Positions 37,939-46,554 of a stretch of 64,000 bases of DNA are shown piece by piece. Under the pieces are notes generated by a model. That model had not been told where the DNA came from. It made no database searches and saw only the letters and a program-made list of their open reading frames with translations. Made by a program: the position numbers and the translations under genes. Position 1 is the stretch's first letter. Each line of letters starts with the position of its first letter. The stretch is from Paenibacillus hexagrammi (GTDB taxonomy: Bacteria; Bacillota; Bacilli; Paenibacillales; NBRC-103111): positions 2,790,001 to 2,854,000 of the forward strand of contig NZ_CP090978.1 in NCBI RefSeq assembly GCF_021513275.1. The letters are read 5' to 3'.

Positions 37939-38937
37939 ATGAAAGTACCCGTTATCGTGCTAAGCGGTTTTTTGGGAAGCGGTAAAACAACTCTTTTAAT
38001 GCAAATGTTAAACGAATCGAAAGCCAGGGGTTTACGCCCCGGTGTACTCATGAATGAGCTCGGGAGGCAGGATGTTGACGGACGGATTCTGGATGAACAT
38101 AACGGGGCTGCGATTGAACGATTACTTGACGGATGTGTCTGCTGCAGCAAAAAAGAAGAACTGGCCGACAGCTTAAAGCTTTTGATCAAGCAGCAGCCGG
38201 ACCTCATCTATATTGAGCTAACCGGTGTTGCGAACCCGGAAGAAATCGCTGATGCTCTGACAGAGCCGGGACTCCTGGAGTCGATGTCTCTGCAGCAAAT
38301 CATCACAGTGCTTGACAGCGAGCATACGTTGGAGTACAACAGCATCTTCTCTTCCGACAAGGAGCTTGTCATTACACTGCGCAAACAGATGGAAGCTGCG
38401 GATTATGTGCTTATCAACAAAGCGGACTTGGTCTCCTCTTCCACACTCGACAAGATTGAGAAGCATGTCAGAAAGTATAACGATAAAGCGGTGATTACGC
38501 GTACGGTACATAGTCGATTCGACCTCTCCAAGCTTCTTGAGCCTATCAAGGCTTATGCACGTACAGGCGCTGCAGCAAGCTCCTTTCGAATACTCAAATC
38601 GATCGGGACAGTCAGCCATTCTCCCGCACATCAGCAACCATCGCCTTCTTCGCGATCATTCTCCCGCATTCGCACTGTTACACTGCCATTTCCTTCTTCA
38701 AAAAGATTATCGAAAGCTCAATTGGAACGCTTTATGTCCGAATGGAGCAAACATCTACTTAGAGCGAAAGGCTACGTAAGCCTTGTGGATCAACCCTTCG
38801 CCATGCTCATGCAGTTTGCTGGAAAGCGAACTTATTGGGAACCTTCGGAATTTCAAGGCGCACCCTATGTAGTCTGTATTGGGATTGATCTGGATCAGCA
38901 GCGGTTAGAAGCAGAGTGGAAGCATCTATTTACTTGA
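37939..38937 (+). CDS. COG0523 (CobW/YciC-type) GTP-dependent metallochaperone
   Basis: A 332-residue G3E GTPase of the CobW family. The P-loop GFLGSGKTT, the metal site CVCC (DGCVCCSKKEEL), the switch strand IYIELTGVANP and the base-specific NKADLVS are all present, along with the C-terminal CobW domain. Zur-regulated members such as B. subtilis YciC support zinc use under starvation. A Zur-type box precedes it, and two membrane genes follow in the same direction with their own Zur box. A Ser/Pro-rich insertion (HQQPSPSSRSFSRI) lies before the C-domain. Confidence 0.9.
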   Translation: MKVPVIVLSGFLGSGKTTLLMQMLNESKARGLRPGVLMNELGRQDVDGRILDEHNGAAIERLLDGCVCCSKKEELADSLKLLIKQQPDLIYIELTGVANPEEIADALTEPGLLESMSLQQIITVLDSEHTLEYNSIFSSDKELVITLRKQMEAADYVLINKADLVSSSTLDKIEKHVRKYNDKAVITRTVHSRFDLSKLLEPIKAYARTGAAASSFRILKSIGTVSHSPAHQQPSPSSRSFSRIRTVTLPFPSSKRLSKAQLERFMSEWSKHLLRAKGYVSLVDQPFAMLMQFAGKRTYWEPSEFQGAPYVVCIGIDLDQQRLEAEWKHLFT

Positions 38938-38943
38938 GTCTTA

Positions 38944-38964
38944 TATTCGTAATGATTATCATTT
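38944..38964 (+). promoter_or_regulatory. Zur box before the permease gene
   Basis: TATTCGTAATGATTATCATTT, read on the minus strand, matches the Zur consensus AAATCGTAATNATTACGATTT at most positions. It lies in the gap between the COG0523 stop and the permease ATG. Confidence 0.75.
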
Positions 38965-38979
38965 GGGAGTGCCACAAAT

Positions 38980-39913
38980 ATGCAGCAAGCTCTTGGCTTT
39001 ACAAATATTCTCTCCATAACGACCTTGCAAACCTTTAAAACGATGTTCATCAGTTTAATCTTGGAGGCAATCCCTTTCGTTCTGGCAGGGGTTGTCCTAT
39101 CTTCTTTTCTACAAGTGTTTGTCTCTGAAAAACGGATTCAAAGACTTATTCCGAAGCATCCGCTGGCGGGAATCCTGTTTGCCACACTTCTAGGTGTGAT
39201 CTTCCCTTTCTGTGAATGCGGAATGATCCCCGTCGTTCGCCGCCTTATACAAAAGGGTATGCCTGTTCATATAGCAGCTGTGTTCATCTGCGCAGGCCCA
39301 ATCCTGAATCCTATTGTGTATGCGGCAACGTATATGGCGTTCCGGACACAACCCGATATGGTGTACGCCCGAATGGGTTTAGCCTTTGTGGCTTCAACTC
39401 TAGTAAGCCTTCTCTTATATGCTATTGTGAACTATAATCCGCTCAGAACCACATTGGCTTCTATTCATAGGGAAACTGCAACTGCAGCTTCATCCCATAG
39501 AAGTAACCAATTATCGGCCATGTTAGCTCATGCGGCGGATGAATTTTTTGAAATGGGGAAATATCTCCTATTCGGAGCATTTTTGACGGCCGTCATCCAA
39601 ACGCTCGTGAATCGCAGCAGCCTCGTTTCCATCGGACATGCACCGGTACTTTCCCCACTTCTACATGATGGGATTCGCTTACCTGCTGTCACTCTGCTCG
39701 ACATCGGACGCTTTTGTCGCATCCTCTTTTATCGGTATTTTTTCTAAAGGTTCTCTGCTCACCTTTCTTGTCATCGGACCCATGCTGGATTTCAAAAGCA
39801 CACTAATGTTGTTCTCCGCTTTTAAGTCAAAATTCGTACTTCTCTTCAGCTTCCTCATAGCAGTTGTTGTATTAACCGGTTCGATCTGTATCGACTATTT
39901 ATTTTTTAGCTAG
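38980..39913 (+). CDS. YcgR-type permease (UPF0718/DUF318 family), frameshifted
   Basis: A membrane protein of about 310 residues with eight or so helices. The first helix pair ends in FLQVFVSEKRIQRLIPKHPL; GVIFPFCECGMIPVVRRL is the conserved Cys-Glu-Cys motif of the family, and FICAGPILNPIVYAATY is the next; the second repeat has YLLSLCSTSDAFVASSF. The frame breaks in the C run 39653-39656; one base fewer gives VLSHFYMMGFAYLLSLCS. B. subtilis YcgR is part of a Zur-regulated zinc-uptake set, and a Zur box lies just upstream. It probably passes zinc or another metal. Confidence 0.87.
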
Positions 39914-39925
39914 GAGTGAGCAGTC

Positions 39926-40947
39926 ATGGCAAATTCTTCTTCTCAACCCCACACGCACATTCACAACCATCAGCGATTCATTACTTGCTCCGCGCAGCTA
40001 TCCTGCTAAGCTTTGCCATGCTTATCGTTCACCTTGCCAAGAGTGAAGATCTGGTCTATTATATCGCGCCTCGCATGCAGAGCTATGTGAAGTATTCCAG
40101 TGTAGGTTTGTATATAATTGCCATCTACCAGGTTTACCTGGGCATCCAATCACTATGGCGCAAACCATTCACTTTCGATTGCGACTGCAACCATTCTGAT
40201 ACCAATAGCAGGCTGAAGAGCACTGTCACATACTCGCTGTTCATCCTCCCCTTACTGCTGGGCTTCTTGCTGCCGAACAATGCCATGAGCAGTGCGGTTG
40301 CTGATCAGAAGGGAATGAACCTCTCTGCTAGCTCGGCTGCACCGGCGATTACTAAGCAATTGTCTTCCTCAGCAAGTAACACAAAGTCTGATTTAGTCAA
40401 TCAGACTCAATCGTCTCCTCTGCCAGCCAAGGTTCAAACACATAGCTCTTCATCGACATCCAGCGCCAGTCTGACAGACGAACAAATCAAGAAGCTGTTT
40501 ACTGCTCCTGATGCGTACACGGAAGACTTCGCCAAGATGGGAATCATTCTGTACAAGCGGGACCGGATTGTTGTAAAGCCGGACATTTATATGGAGATTT
40601 TATCCACTGTGGATTTATTTAAGGAAAATTTTTATGGCAAGGAGATGGAGCTTACGGGGTTCGTCTATCGTGAAGATGGCCTTAAGGATGACCAGTTTAT
40701 CGTAGGTCGGTTTGCCGTGTCCTGCTGTTCCGCGGATGCTCTCCCTTATGGGGTTCTCGTCGACTTTCCGACAGCTAACCATTTCACGAAAGATGCCTGG
40801 GTCAAAGTAATAGGGACCATTGAGCCGGCCAGCTATCAAGACAATGATATCTTTAAAATCCATGCCTCCCAAATTGAAAGCATCCCAGACCCCGGCACCC
40901 CCTACGTGTATCCTAACTTCGATCCGATTCCCGAGTTAAAGAAGTAA
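39926..40947 (+). CDS. TIGR03943 (YcgQ-like) membrane protein (frameshifted at N-terminus)
   Basis: The partner of the YcgR-type permease. Two N-terminal helices (AILLSFAMLIVHLA and YIIAIYQVYLG) are followed by a CDCNHSD segment, a third helix, a Ser-rich linker and a C-terminal beta domain (from about 190) with FVYREDGLKDDQFIVGRFAVSCCSADALPYGV. AGGAG is nine bases before the ATG at 39926, but that frame soon derails; a GTG at 39916 is in frame but has no spacing to the site. One extra C in the run 39947-39950 joins MANSSSQP to PHAHSQPSAIHYLLR, giving 340 residues. Zinc function is inferred from the Zur boxes and synteny. Confidence 0.83.
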
Positions 40948-40983
40948 CGTCAAAGCCGATGAGAAGCTCATTGTGCTGTTGCG

Positions 40984-41472
40984 CTAATCTTGTATAACAA
41001 CCCTTGTGCCCACAGGTATGTGCTTAAATATAAATTCGACATCCCGGTTCAGCATTCGAATGCAGCCTGATGAGACACTTTGTCCGATGGAATAGGGCCT
41101 GTTCGTGCCGTGAATACCGTAGCGGTAACCGCCTGTATTCGGAATACTTATACCAAGCCAGCGCGTACCTAAAGGATTGCGCTTGTCACCGCCAGGAATA
41201 CTTTTTCTGTTGTACCAAGGATGTTTAATTTTATTAGCGATTCGAAACTCGCCGACTGGTGTCAGATTACCCTTACCTGTAGCAACCATAAATGTATATA
41301 CAGGAGTCTCATTCACATACACGACCAAAATATGTGAGGACTTGTCGATGAGAATACTAGTTTCCTCCTCAATAGGAGCAGCCAGGGCATGTGGAACTGC
41401 TGCCGTCATGCCGATTGCGGCGACAAGGCTGTATATGAAGATCATTAACAACCGTTTCAAGTCATTTTTCAT
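40984..41472 (-). CDS. L,D-transpeptidase (YkuD domain)
   Basis: A 162-residue exported enzyme. A signal peptide (about 1-31, ending ALA) is followed by the YkuD domain with the HGTNRPYSIGQSVSSGCIRM active site (His, Ser-Gly-Cys), and the last strand HIPVGTRVVIQD. Such enzymes form 3-3 peptide cross-links in peptidoglycan or attach proteins, and give beta-lactam tolerance in some bacteria. No LysM or other wall-binding domain is attached. It is convergent with the zinc operon. Confidence 0.93.
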   Translation of the reverse strand: MKNDLKRLLMIFIYSLVAAIGMTAAVPHALAAPIEEETSILIDKSSHILVVYVNETPVYTFMVATGKGNLTPVGEFRIANKIKHPWYNRKSIPGGDKRNPLGTRWLGISIPNTGGYRYGIHGTNRPYSIGQSVSSGCIRMLNRDVEFIFKHIPVGTRVVIQD

Positions 41473-41575
41473 GTTCTACCTGCTTTCCTCACCTTGCTCA
41501 TTAAATATTCACTGATCTTGTGCTTTGAATAGTATGGATAACCAGCCGCTAAAACATTCGAGACGCCGCCGCGTC

Positions 41576-41614
41576 GACAAAAAAACCTGCCATCTCTTAT
41601 ATAAAGAGAGGCAG
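41576..41614 (-). terminator. Terminator after ppaC
   Basis: CCTGCC and TCTCTT (41585-41597) pair with AAGAGA and GGCAGG (41603-41614) around a one-base bulge. A seven-T tail follows on the minus strand. Confidence 0.88.
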
Positions 41615-41634
41615 GCTTCTGTTATGTGTCATTC

Positions 41635-42566
41635 TTACAGCTTATTGAATGCGTCTGTCAGCTGCGGAACGATTTGAGATTTACGGGATACGACTCCCTT
41701 CAGATTCGCTTTATTATCAACCAAGGATACATTGTAGGCTTGCTCAACGGCTTGAGTGGAGCGTCCAAGGGCAAGACCAACGGAATCGTTATTTAAGATA
41801 TCGGTTACGACGAAAAGGAATAAGTCCAAACCTTTTTCTGCAATGATCGTGTTTAGCGCTGCTTCAATCTCCGCTTGCTTGGAAAGAACGTCGTTCGTGT
41901 CCACTGCGTTCACTTGCGCGATCTCCACTTTGTAGCTGCCCATTGTGAATTCTTTGGCGTCCAAAGAAATCAGCTGTGCAACTGTTTTATCGCTCAAGTC
42001 CGCTCCGGCTTTCAGCATGTCAAGACCGTACACATCGGCATCTACACCTGCGATTTCAGCCAATTCTTTGGCTGCGGCGACGTCTTGAGGCGTGCAAGTC
42101 GGGGATTTAAAAGCAGAGAATCCGAGATGATAGCGGACAGCATCAGGCCTGCGATATGCGGATCGATGGCAATGCCGTTTTCTTTGTACATTTTATTGAG
42201 AATCGTCGCGGTACAGCCTACTGGCTCAGCACGGTAGTACAAGGGGCCGCTTGTTTCAAAGTTTGCAATACGGTGGTGGTCAATAACCTCGGCAACCCGT
42301 ACTTTATCAATATCAGACGCGCTTTGTTGGCGCTCATTGTGGTCAACCAAAATTACCGTGTCGGTTTCGTTTGCAACCGTTTCAACCAGGCGAGGCGCCT
42401 GTGCGCCGAATTTGTCCAGAGCAAACTGCGTTTCGCCGTTTACTGCGCCGAGTCGAACCGCTTCAACCTCTTGGCCCAATTTCGTTTTCAGATCCGCGTA
42501 AGCAATCGCAGAGCAAATTGTATCCGTGTCCGGATTTTTGTGCCCGAAAATAAGAGTTTTTCCCAT
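41635..42566 (-). CDS. ppaC: Manganese-dependent inorganic pyrophosphatase (family II), frameshifted
   Basis: A cytosolic DHH-family pyrophosphatase. [19 protein letters not shown] is the N-terminal metal site, [10 protein letters not shown] and [10 protein letters not shown] carry the metal Asp and His residues, and [12 protein letters not shown] follows. The C-terminal half runs from [18 protein letters not shown] to [16 protein letters not shown]. The frame breaks at 42106-42112: one base restored in the CTTTTAAA stretch (minus strand) gives [16 protein letters not shown] and a 310-residue protein, the family norm. This is normally an essential enzyme. Confidence 0.94.
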
Positions 42567-42677
42567 TATCTCCCTGCTCCTAACTCAATTTTATTGGTGA
42601 ATCCATTTTTCTATACAATTATAGCCTGATCCTTCCAACCGTACAAGAACAGTTCTCGCGGGTTTACGTGTTGATCA

Positions 42678-42710
42678 ACAAAAGAAACCCTGCTCCCAAG
42701 AAGGAAGCAG
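42678..42710 (-). terminator. Terminator after the DUF2087/GIY-YIG operon
   Basis: CTGCTTCC pairs with GGGAGCAG (G-U wobble, 42690-42710), with GGTTTCTTTTG following on the minus strand. Confidence 0.65.
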
Positions 42711-42723
42711 AGTTCGTACTCGG

Positions 42724-43071
42724 CTATTTACGATGATACCCTCGATCCTCATACGGCTGCAGATCGTTCATCCATTTCTCTTCCAGCTTCTTCAGCTCAT
42801 CCTTAAGATCAAAGTAGCCTGTTTCTTTCTGTTTCAGTATTTCCAGCACCTCAAACTCAAACGCTATTTCGCCATAAGCATTCCAGTCAGCCTGGAGCTC
42901 TTTGTTGATAAACGATCCCAGATTGAGGGAAATTCTCTTTCCATTTATGGATTTGAGATTGGGCGTACCACTCAACCAAACTTTACCGTTTTTCGTATTT
43001 CTGATCTGGTATACGCCCGCCTCTGTTTTCATTTCTTTATATTGCTGCTGCAATTCTTTTCTTCGGTCCAT
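42724..43071 (-). CDS. GIY-YIG nuclease superfamily protein
   Basis: A 115-residue single-domain protein. The GIY strand appears as AGVYQIRNTKNGKV and the YIG strand is replaced by VWLSGT; Asn and Leu-Gly follow in LNLGSFINKELQADW, with an EFEVLEILKQ stretch and a basic end, DRGYHRK. It belongs to the GIY-YIG-like family that B. subtilis YurQ-type proteins form. The classical Arg and Glu catalytic residues are not all clear, so nuclease activity is uncertain. GGAG precedes the ATG; the DUF2087 gene ends 19 bases upstream, so both are one operon. Confidence 0.8.
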   Translation of the reverse strand: MDRRKELQQQYKEMKTEAGVYQIRNTKNGKVWLSGTPNLKSINGKRISLNLGSFINKELQADWNAYGEIAFEFEVLEILKQKETGYFDLKDELKKLEEKWMNDLQPYEDRGYHRK

Positions 43072-43090
43072 GTAAGTTCGACTCCTTCTT

Positions 43091-43846
43091 TTAAGCTTTC
43101 ACCCAGTATTCGCTTCCGTCCGGCAACCGGTCCAGGAAACCATATTCAATTAAATATCTTCGCAGTGTCACATGATCGTGGAAGATTTGCTTCAGCACTT
43201 CATTGACTTCTTTCTCCGTATATTTCCGCTCGCTTGAGAAGCGTTTGACCAGCTCACGTAAGATGACCAGCTTATTCTTCTCTTTTAGCGGGAATGACTT
43301 TAAGGCACCTTGCGGTCCCTCGGGAAAATATTTGCCTATCACTTTCTCGCTTTCATCATGAGTAATATTGTATCTGTCATCCACCATCGTCGCGGTCTGA
43401 TGAAGCTCGACGAATGACGGAGCGTGGCGATCCTTTTCTTTCAGCAGCTCCATCATCGCCAGAAAAATCTTCGCCTGCCGCTCCTTCTCCTTGAGTGCAA
43501 ACCGATGATTGCGAATTGTCGAGGCGCTGCCTATCCCCAGTTCTTTTTGAACCTCGCTATCGCTTCGTCCTTCGTAAAATAGCTGCAGCAGACTGTTCTG
43601 ATGCTCGGTAAGTCCAGTTAGTTTCTTGTTCAGCTGGATCAAATAGGAAAATACGGACTCGTGTGCCGCTTCAATATGTCGGCGCATAAAGCGCTCAGCT
43701 TCATAGAACACCTCTTTTTCCGAATAAACAATTCCCTTTTCTGTTTGCTTCCCGCACAGCAAGCAAGTATATACATGCTGATCGAACATATACCCTTGCT
43801 TCAACTCCTCGAGCGAAGCGTTCCAGAACAATTCGGAACTAGACAT
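43091..43846 (-). CDS. DUF2087 domain transcriptional regulator-like protein
   Basis: A 251-residue protein. The N-terminus has a zinc-knuckle-like CLLCGKQTEKG and a RHIEAAH stretch, and a LuxR-type helix-turn-helix (LTEHQNSLLQLFYEGRSDSEVQKELGIGSASTIRNH) lies in the middle. The C-terminal DUF2087 domain begins near ALKSFPLKEKNK and ends LRRYLIEYGFLDRLPDGSEYW. Such proteins are predicted regulators often placed next to GIY-YIG genes, as here. The ATG at 43846 has AAGGGTG nine bases before it; an in-frame upstream start at 43900 is less likely. Function unknown. Confidence 0.82.
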   Translation of the reverse strand: MSSSELFWNASLEELKQGYMFDQHVYTCLLCGKQTEKGIVYSEKEVFYEAERFMRRHIEAAHESVFSYLIQLNKKLTGLTEHQNSLLQLFYEGRSDSEVQKELGIGSASTIRNHRFALKEKERQAKIFLAMMELLKEKDRHAPSFVELHQTATMVDDRYNITHDESEKVIGKYFPEGPQGALKSFPLKEKNKLVILRELVKRFSSERKYTEKEVNEVLKQIFHDHVTLRRYLIEYGFLDRLPDGSEYWVKA

Positions 43847-43913
43847 CTCCAAACACACCCTTAATTTGTTTATCATTTTATAGACATAATATAATAACAT
43901 CTATAAAATTGTC

Positions 43914-43940
43914 AATAAAAAAAGCCCCTTAATAGGAGCT
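43914..43940 (-). terminator. Terminator after the DUF6157 gene
   Basis: A 7-bp stem with one mismatch (43923-43929 with 43934-43940), followed on the minus strand by CTTTTTTTATT. Confidence 0.75.
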
Positions 43941-43950
43941 TAGGCAGACC

Positions 43951-44376
43951 TCATTTGGCCTTCGCATTACGCATCGCATGAATAACACTCGTAGTTCCAT
44001 CCGTGTTGCCAGCATAGTTTATGTAGGGTTCCGATTCCATCGGGTATACAGCAATTTTCCCTTCTTGGTTATAATGGAAGCCCCATCCATACCGCTTCGC
44101 AAGTGTAGAAGCTCGTAGACAAGGGTGCGGTTTGCTGAACAGTTCTGACCAAATTTCCTCCTTACGCGAGTCAATCTCGGCTTCTGGAATCAATTTATGA
44201 CGAATATGTGTTTGAAAAATCAATTCATCTTGTGTGAATTCGTATGGATGCTGTGAGAGAAGCTCATATTGAATGACATGAATAGGTTTTGCATCCTTTT
44301 TAGCTACCGGAACTTGACCGTATTCGGCCGGACAATCCGGAGCGATCAATATAAACGTATTTGTATAACTTCCCAT
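43951..44376 (-). CDS. DUF6157 family protein
   Basis: A 141-residue protein with the family pattern: NTFILIAPDCPAEYGQVP at the start, IQYELLSQHPYEFTQDELIF in the middle, FSKPHPCLRASTLAKRYGWG and IAVYPMESEPY further on. No catalytic or membrane signature is visible. Small members of this group are widespread but uncharacterised. The single Cys in PCLRAS is conserved in the family and could be important. It stands alone. Confidence 0.82.
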   Translation of the reverse strand: MGSYTNTFILIAPDCPAEYGQVPVAKKDAKPIHVIQYELLSQHPYEFTQDELIFQTHIRHKLIPEAEIDSRKEEIWSELFSKPHPCLRASTLAKRYGWGFHYNQEGKIAVYPMESEPYINYAGNTDGTTSVIHAMRNAKAK

Positions 44377-44406
44377 TAGAATGACCTCACTTACATTTTT
44401 CGTTAA

Positions 44407-44740
44407 TTACGCTTTTACGCAATAAGTACTGTACTCCCCGTTCCCCAGGATTTCCAAAGCATTCAATTGATATCCCTAGGCACAACCGCCATCAATCCCG
44501 ATCTTCCCAGGAGCAAACCACACATCCGCACTCCCGTGCAGGTCTACTGTCCTTGTGTGCCCAAAGACAATTGTCTTACTTACAAGGTTGGGATGATTAT
44601 AAAACGGTTCTTTGGTATACATAAAATCATGCTTGGGCTGTTAGAAGCTGATCTCCATGCGTATATCCAATTCTCTCCAAAAGCTCGTTGAATGAATCAT
44701 AGCAACCATGAATATCGCTGATCACATACGTTTTGCCCAT
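44407..44740 (-). pseudogene. Remnant of a Ser/Thr-type metallophosphatase gene
   Basis: Read on the minus strand from an ATG at 44740, the frame gives MGKTYVISDIHGCYDSF and then GYTHGDQLL, the first metal motif of PrpA/bis(5'-nucleosyl)-tetraphosphatase-like phosphatases, and stops. In another frame it resumes with YTKEPFYNHPNLVSKT, IVFGHTRTVDLHG and FAPGKIGIDGGCA, a stop, then GYQLNALEILGN. The middle of the enzyme (GDxxDRG and GNHE motifs) is missing, so an internal deletion, a frameshift and an in-frame stop have all accumulated. Unlike the single-base breaks elsewhere, this cannot be repaired by one edit. Confidence 0.85.
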
Positions 44741-44770
44741 CTCTTAACCTCCCCCTATAAAACCTAAACG

Positions 44771-44810
44771 GAAAAAGAAGAGACCTCTGCCTGAAGCAGC
44801 ATGTCTCTTC
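44771..44810 (-). terminator. Terminator after the sugar isomerase gene
   Basis: GAAGAGAC (44777-44784) pairs with GTCTCTTC (44803-44810), with an inner CTGC/GCAG. A TTTTTCC tail follows on the minus strand. Confidence 0.75.
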
Positions 44811-44815
44811 ATCCA

Positions 44816-45655
44816 TTACTCGCCTGCCGCAAGCAGCAGCTCAGTCTTGATTCGTTCAATTCCATCCCACATATTGCCGGGTCGATCAAAAATAAGTGAT
44901 ACAGGTGCTTCGCAGCCATGCTCCTTCAAGATCGAGACCATTCTACCAAACTCCTCGCGATCAACCGAGCCATCCTCTAGATATCGCGGCTTGGCATGAA
45001 TCGTGTAGGCTAGCGGCGAGCCGTATGCGATCCCTTCTTCTTTCTCATCCAATGCAAAATTACCAAAATCAACGATCGTCTGAAATCCTGCACCCATTCC
45101 TTCTACGACACGGGACCAGCTGGAAACCGTCGACGTTAACGCTCTGAAATTCTCGCTGACGATCCTCACGCCGAGCTTCGATGCATACTCCTGCAGCTGC
45201 TTGAGCGCCGCTTGACACCGGGCAATCGCCTCTTGATCCGTTGGTGCTTGTTCGCCCGCAACGATGCGCACAGCGTCAGCACCAGCCTTGGACGCGACCC
45301 CAATCCATTCCTGCAAGTACCGGATATCTGCCTCTCTACGCACCGGATCCGGAGAGGATATATCTCCGTAATCAACCAAAAGAGTATGAAACCTTACATC
45401 TGCACGGTTAAACGCATCCTTAAGCTCCGCCAAATAAGCGTCATCCGTTGACGGGAGATGAAAATGACACACCTCGGCAAAACGGAAGCCCCTGCTTGCT
45501 AACTCCTTTGGAAGATCCGTGAGCGCTAGCTCCAGCGGCTGACTTTCCTCCGATACGACAGGTTGCTTGCTTACTTCGTCCCAGACCGTCCAGCGCAGCG
45601 GGCCAAGGCAGCGATGGAGGCTCCATGTGCTAATGGAAAGCTTGTCTCTGAACAT
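44816..45655 (-). CDS. Sugar phosphate isomerase/epimerase family protein
   Basis: A 279-residue TIM-barrel protein of the xylose-isomerase-like AP endonuclease 2 group. KLSISTWSLHRCLGPL opens the barrel, metal ligands are likely in FAEVCHFHLPS, IVSENFRALTS, TIVDFGNFALDE and TIHAKPRYLEDG, and an Asp near FDRPG. The substrate is unknown; members isomerise or epimerise sugars and inositols. GGAGAG precedes the ATG. It is monocistronic with a terminator. Confidence 0.88.
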   Translation of the reverse strand: MFRDKLSISTWSLHRCLGPLRWTVWDEVSKQPVVSEESQPLELALTDLPKELASRGFRFAEVCHFHLPSTDDAYLAELKDAFNRADVRFHTLLVDYGDISSPDPVRREADIRYLQEWIGVASKAGADAVRIVAGEQAPTDQEAIARCQAALKQLQEYASKLGVRIVSENFRALTSTVSSWSRVVEGMGAGFQTIVDFGNFALDEKEEGIAYGSPLAYTIHAKPRYLEDGSVDREEFGRMVSILKEHGCEAPVSLIFDRPGNMWDGIERIKTELLLAAGE

Positions 45656-45746
45656 GGTACACTCTCCCCAAATATCTAAAGATCACTTTTCTACAGACTA
45701 CTCATTCCACATTTATCCATACGATTCCTGCCTGCAAAGCCATTTC

Positions 45747-45947
45747 TCATGATGTAATGCGAAACTCACAAGCTGTCTTTAAAAATTTATCTCCGTTAAT
45801 GATGACAAAATATTCTGTATGCTCTTGAATAATTCCATTCGTTTGCAGAGGTTCCCCTTGAAAATAGACAGTGATTAGCTTGCGCTGCTTACGGCATGTT
45901 TCAAACTCATGATGCTCTAGAACTCGTTTGGATTTTTTCAATCCCAT
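45747..45947 (-). CDS. Small basic hypothetical protein
   Basis: A 66-residue protein, MGLKKSKRVLEHHEFETC at the start and a VYFQGEPLQTNGIIQEHTEY middle, ending KFLKTACEFRITS. Two to three beta strands and two cysteines are likely. An in-frame TTG at 45956 is possible, but neither start has a strong binding site. No family is recognised. Confidence 0.5.
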   Translation of the reverse strand: MGLKKSKRVLEHHEFETCRKQRKLITVYFQGEPLQTNGIIQEHTEYFVIINGDKFLKTACEFRITS

Positions 45948-46078
45948 CGCCCCCAATGACTATATGAAAAGGAAAACAACCGTTTACATTTCCTTAATAT
46001 GACATTGTTATTATACGGCTTTAACGGCCTAGAATGGTTAACGCTATGTAAATTTTTAAAAAATTTGTTGTCGAATTG

Positions 46079-46534
46079 TTAAAGCCGCTTCTCAAAACAG
46101 AGACTTGACTTGCAGCCGACATACTCTCCAAAGGGCTCAATCGGATCGTAACCGAACTTTGTGTACAAGGCTAACGCTTCCGGCTGCTCTGCACCTGCTT
46201 CCAATTTAACAATCTTATAACCGAGTTCCACGGCTTTAGCTTCCAGGTGAGTAAGCAGACCGGATGCAATTCCGCGCTTTCGATATCCGCTATCCACGAA
46301 AAACCGTTTAAGCTCTGTCGATTCCTTATCGAGTGGACGGGGTGCGCCGCAGGCAACGGCTTTTTCTCCGAGATAGGCTACAACGAAAGTAATATCTCGG
46401 ACGGATGGATCATGAAAATCAACGACATGAATCTCTTCCGACGGGTACCTTGCCGCTAAGTCCATATCCAATTGTTCAATTAAACTGTGTAAATCCGCAC
46501 TGTCAGGCGGGACCACCTTGTAGACGACTTCCAT
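46079..46534 (-). CDS. GNAT family N-acetyltransferase
   Basis: A 151-residue acetyltransferase. The acetyl-CoA loop is DSGYRKRGIASGLLTHLEAKA and the fold ends with LYTKFGYDPIEPFGEY, typical of the group. VVAYLGEKAVACGAPRPLD is the central strand pair. AGGAGG precedes the ATG. It follows the metallophosphoesterase gene by 20 bases, sharing its transcript. The substrate is unknown. Confidence 0.88.
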   Translation of the reverse strand: MEVVYKVVPPDSADLHSLIEQLDMDLAARYPSEEIHVVDFHDPSVRDITFVVAYLGEKAVACGAPRPLDKESTELKRFFVDSGYRKRGIASGLLTHLEAKAVELGYKIVKLEAGAEQPEALALYTKFGYDPIEPFGEYVGCKSSLCFEKRL

Positions 46535-46554
46535 ATTTAACTTCCTCCTGCTGT

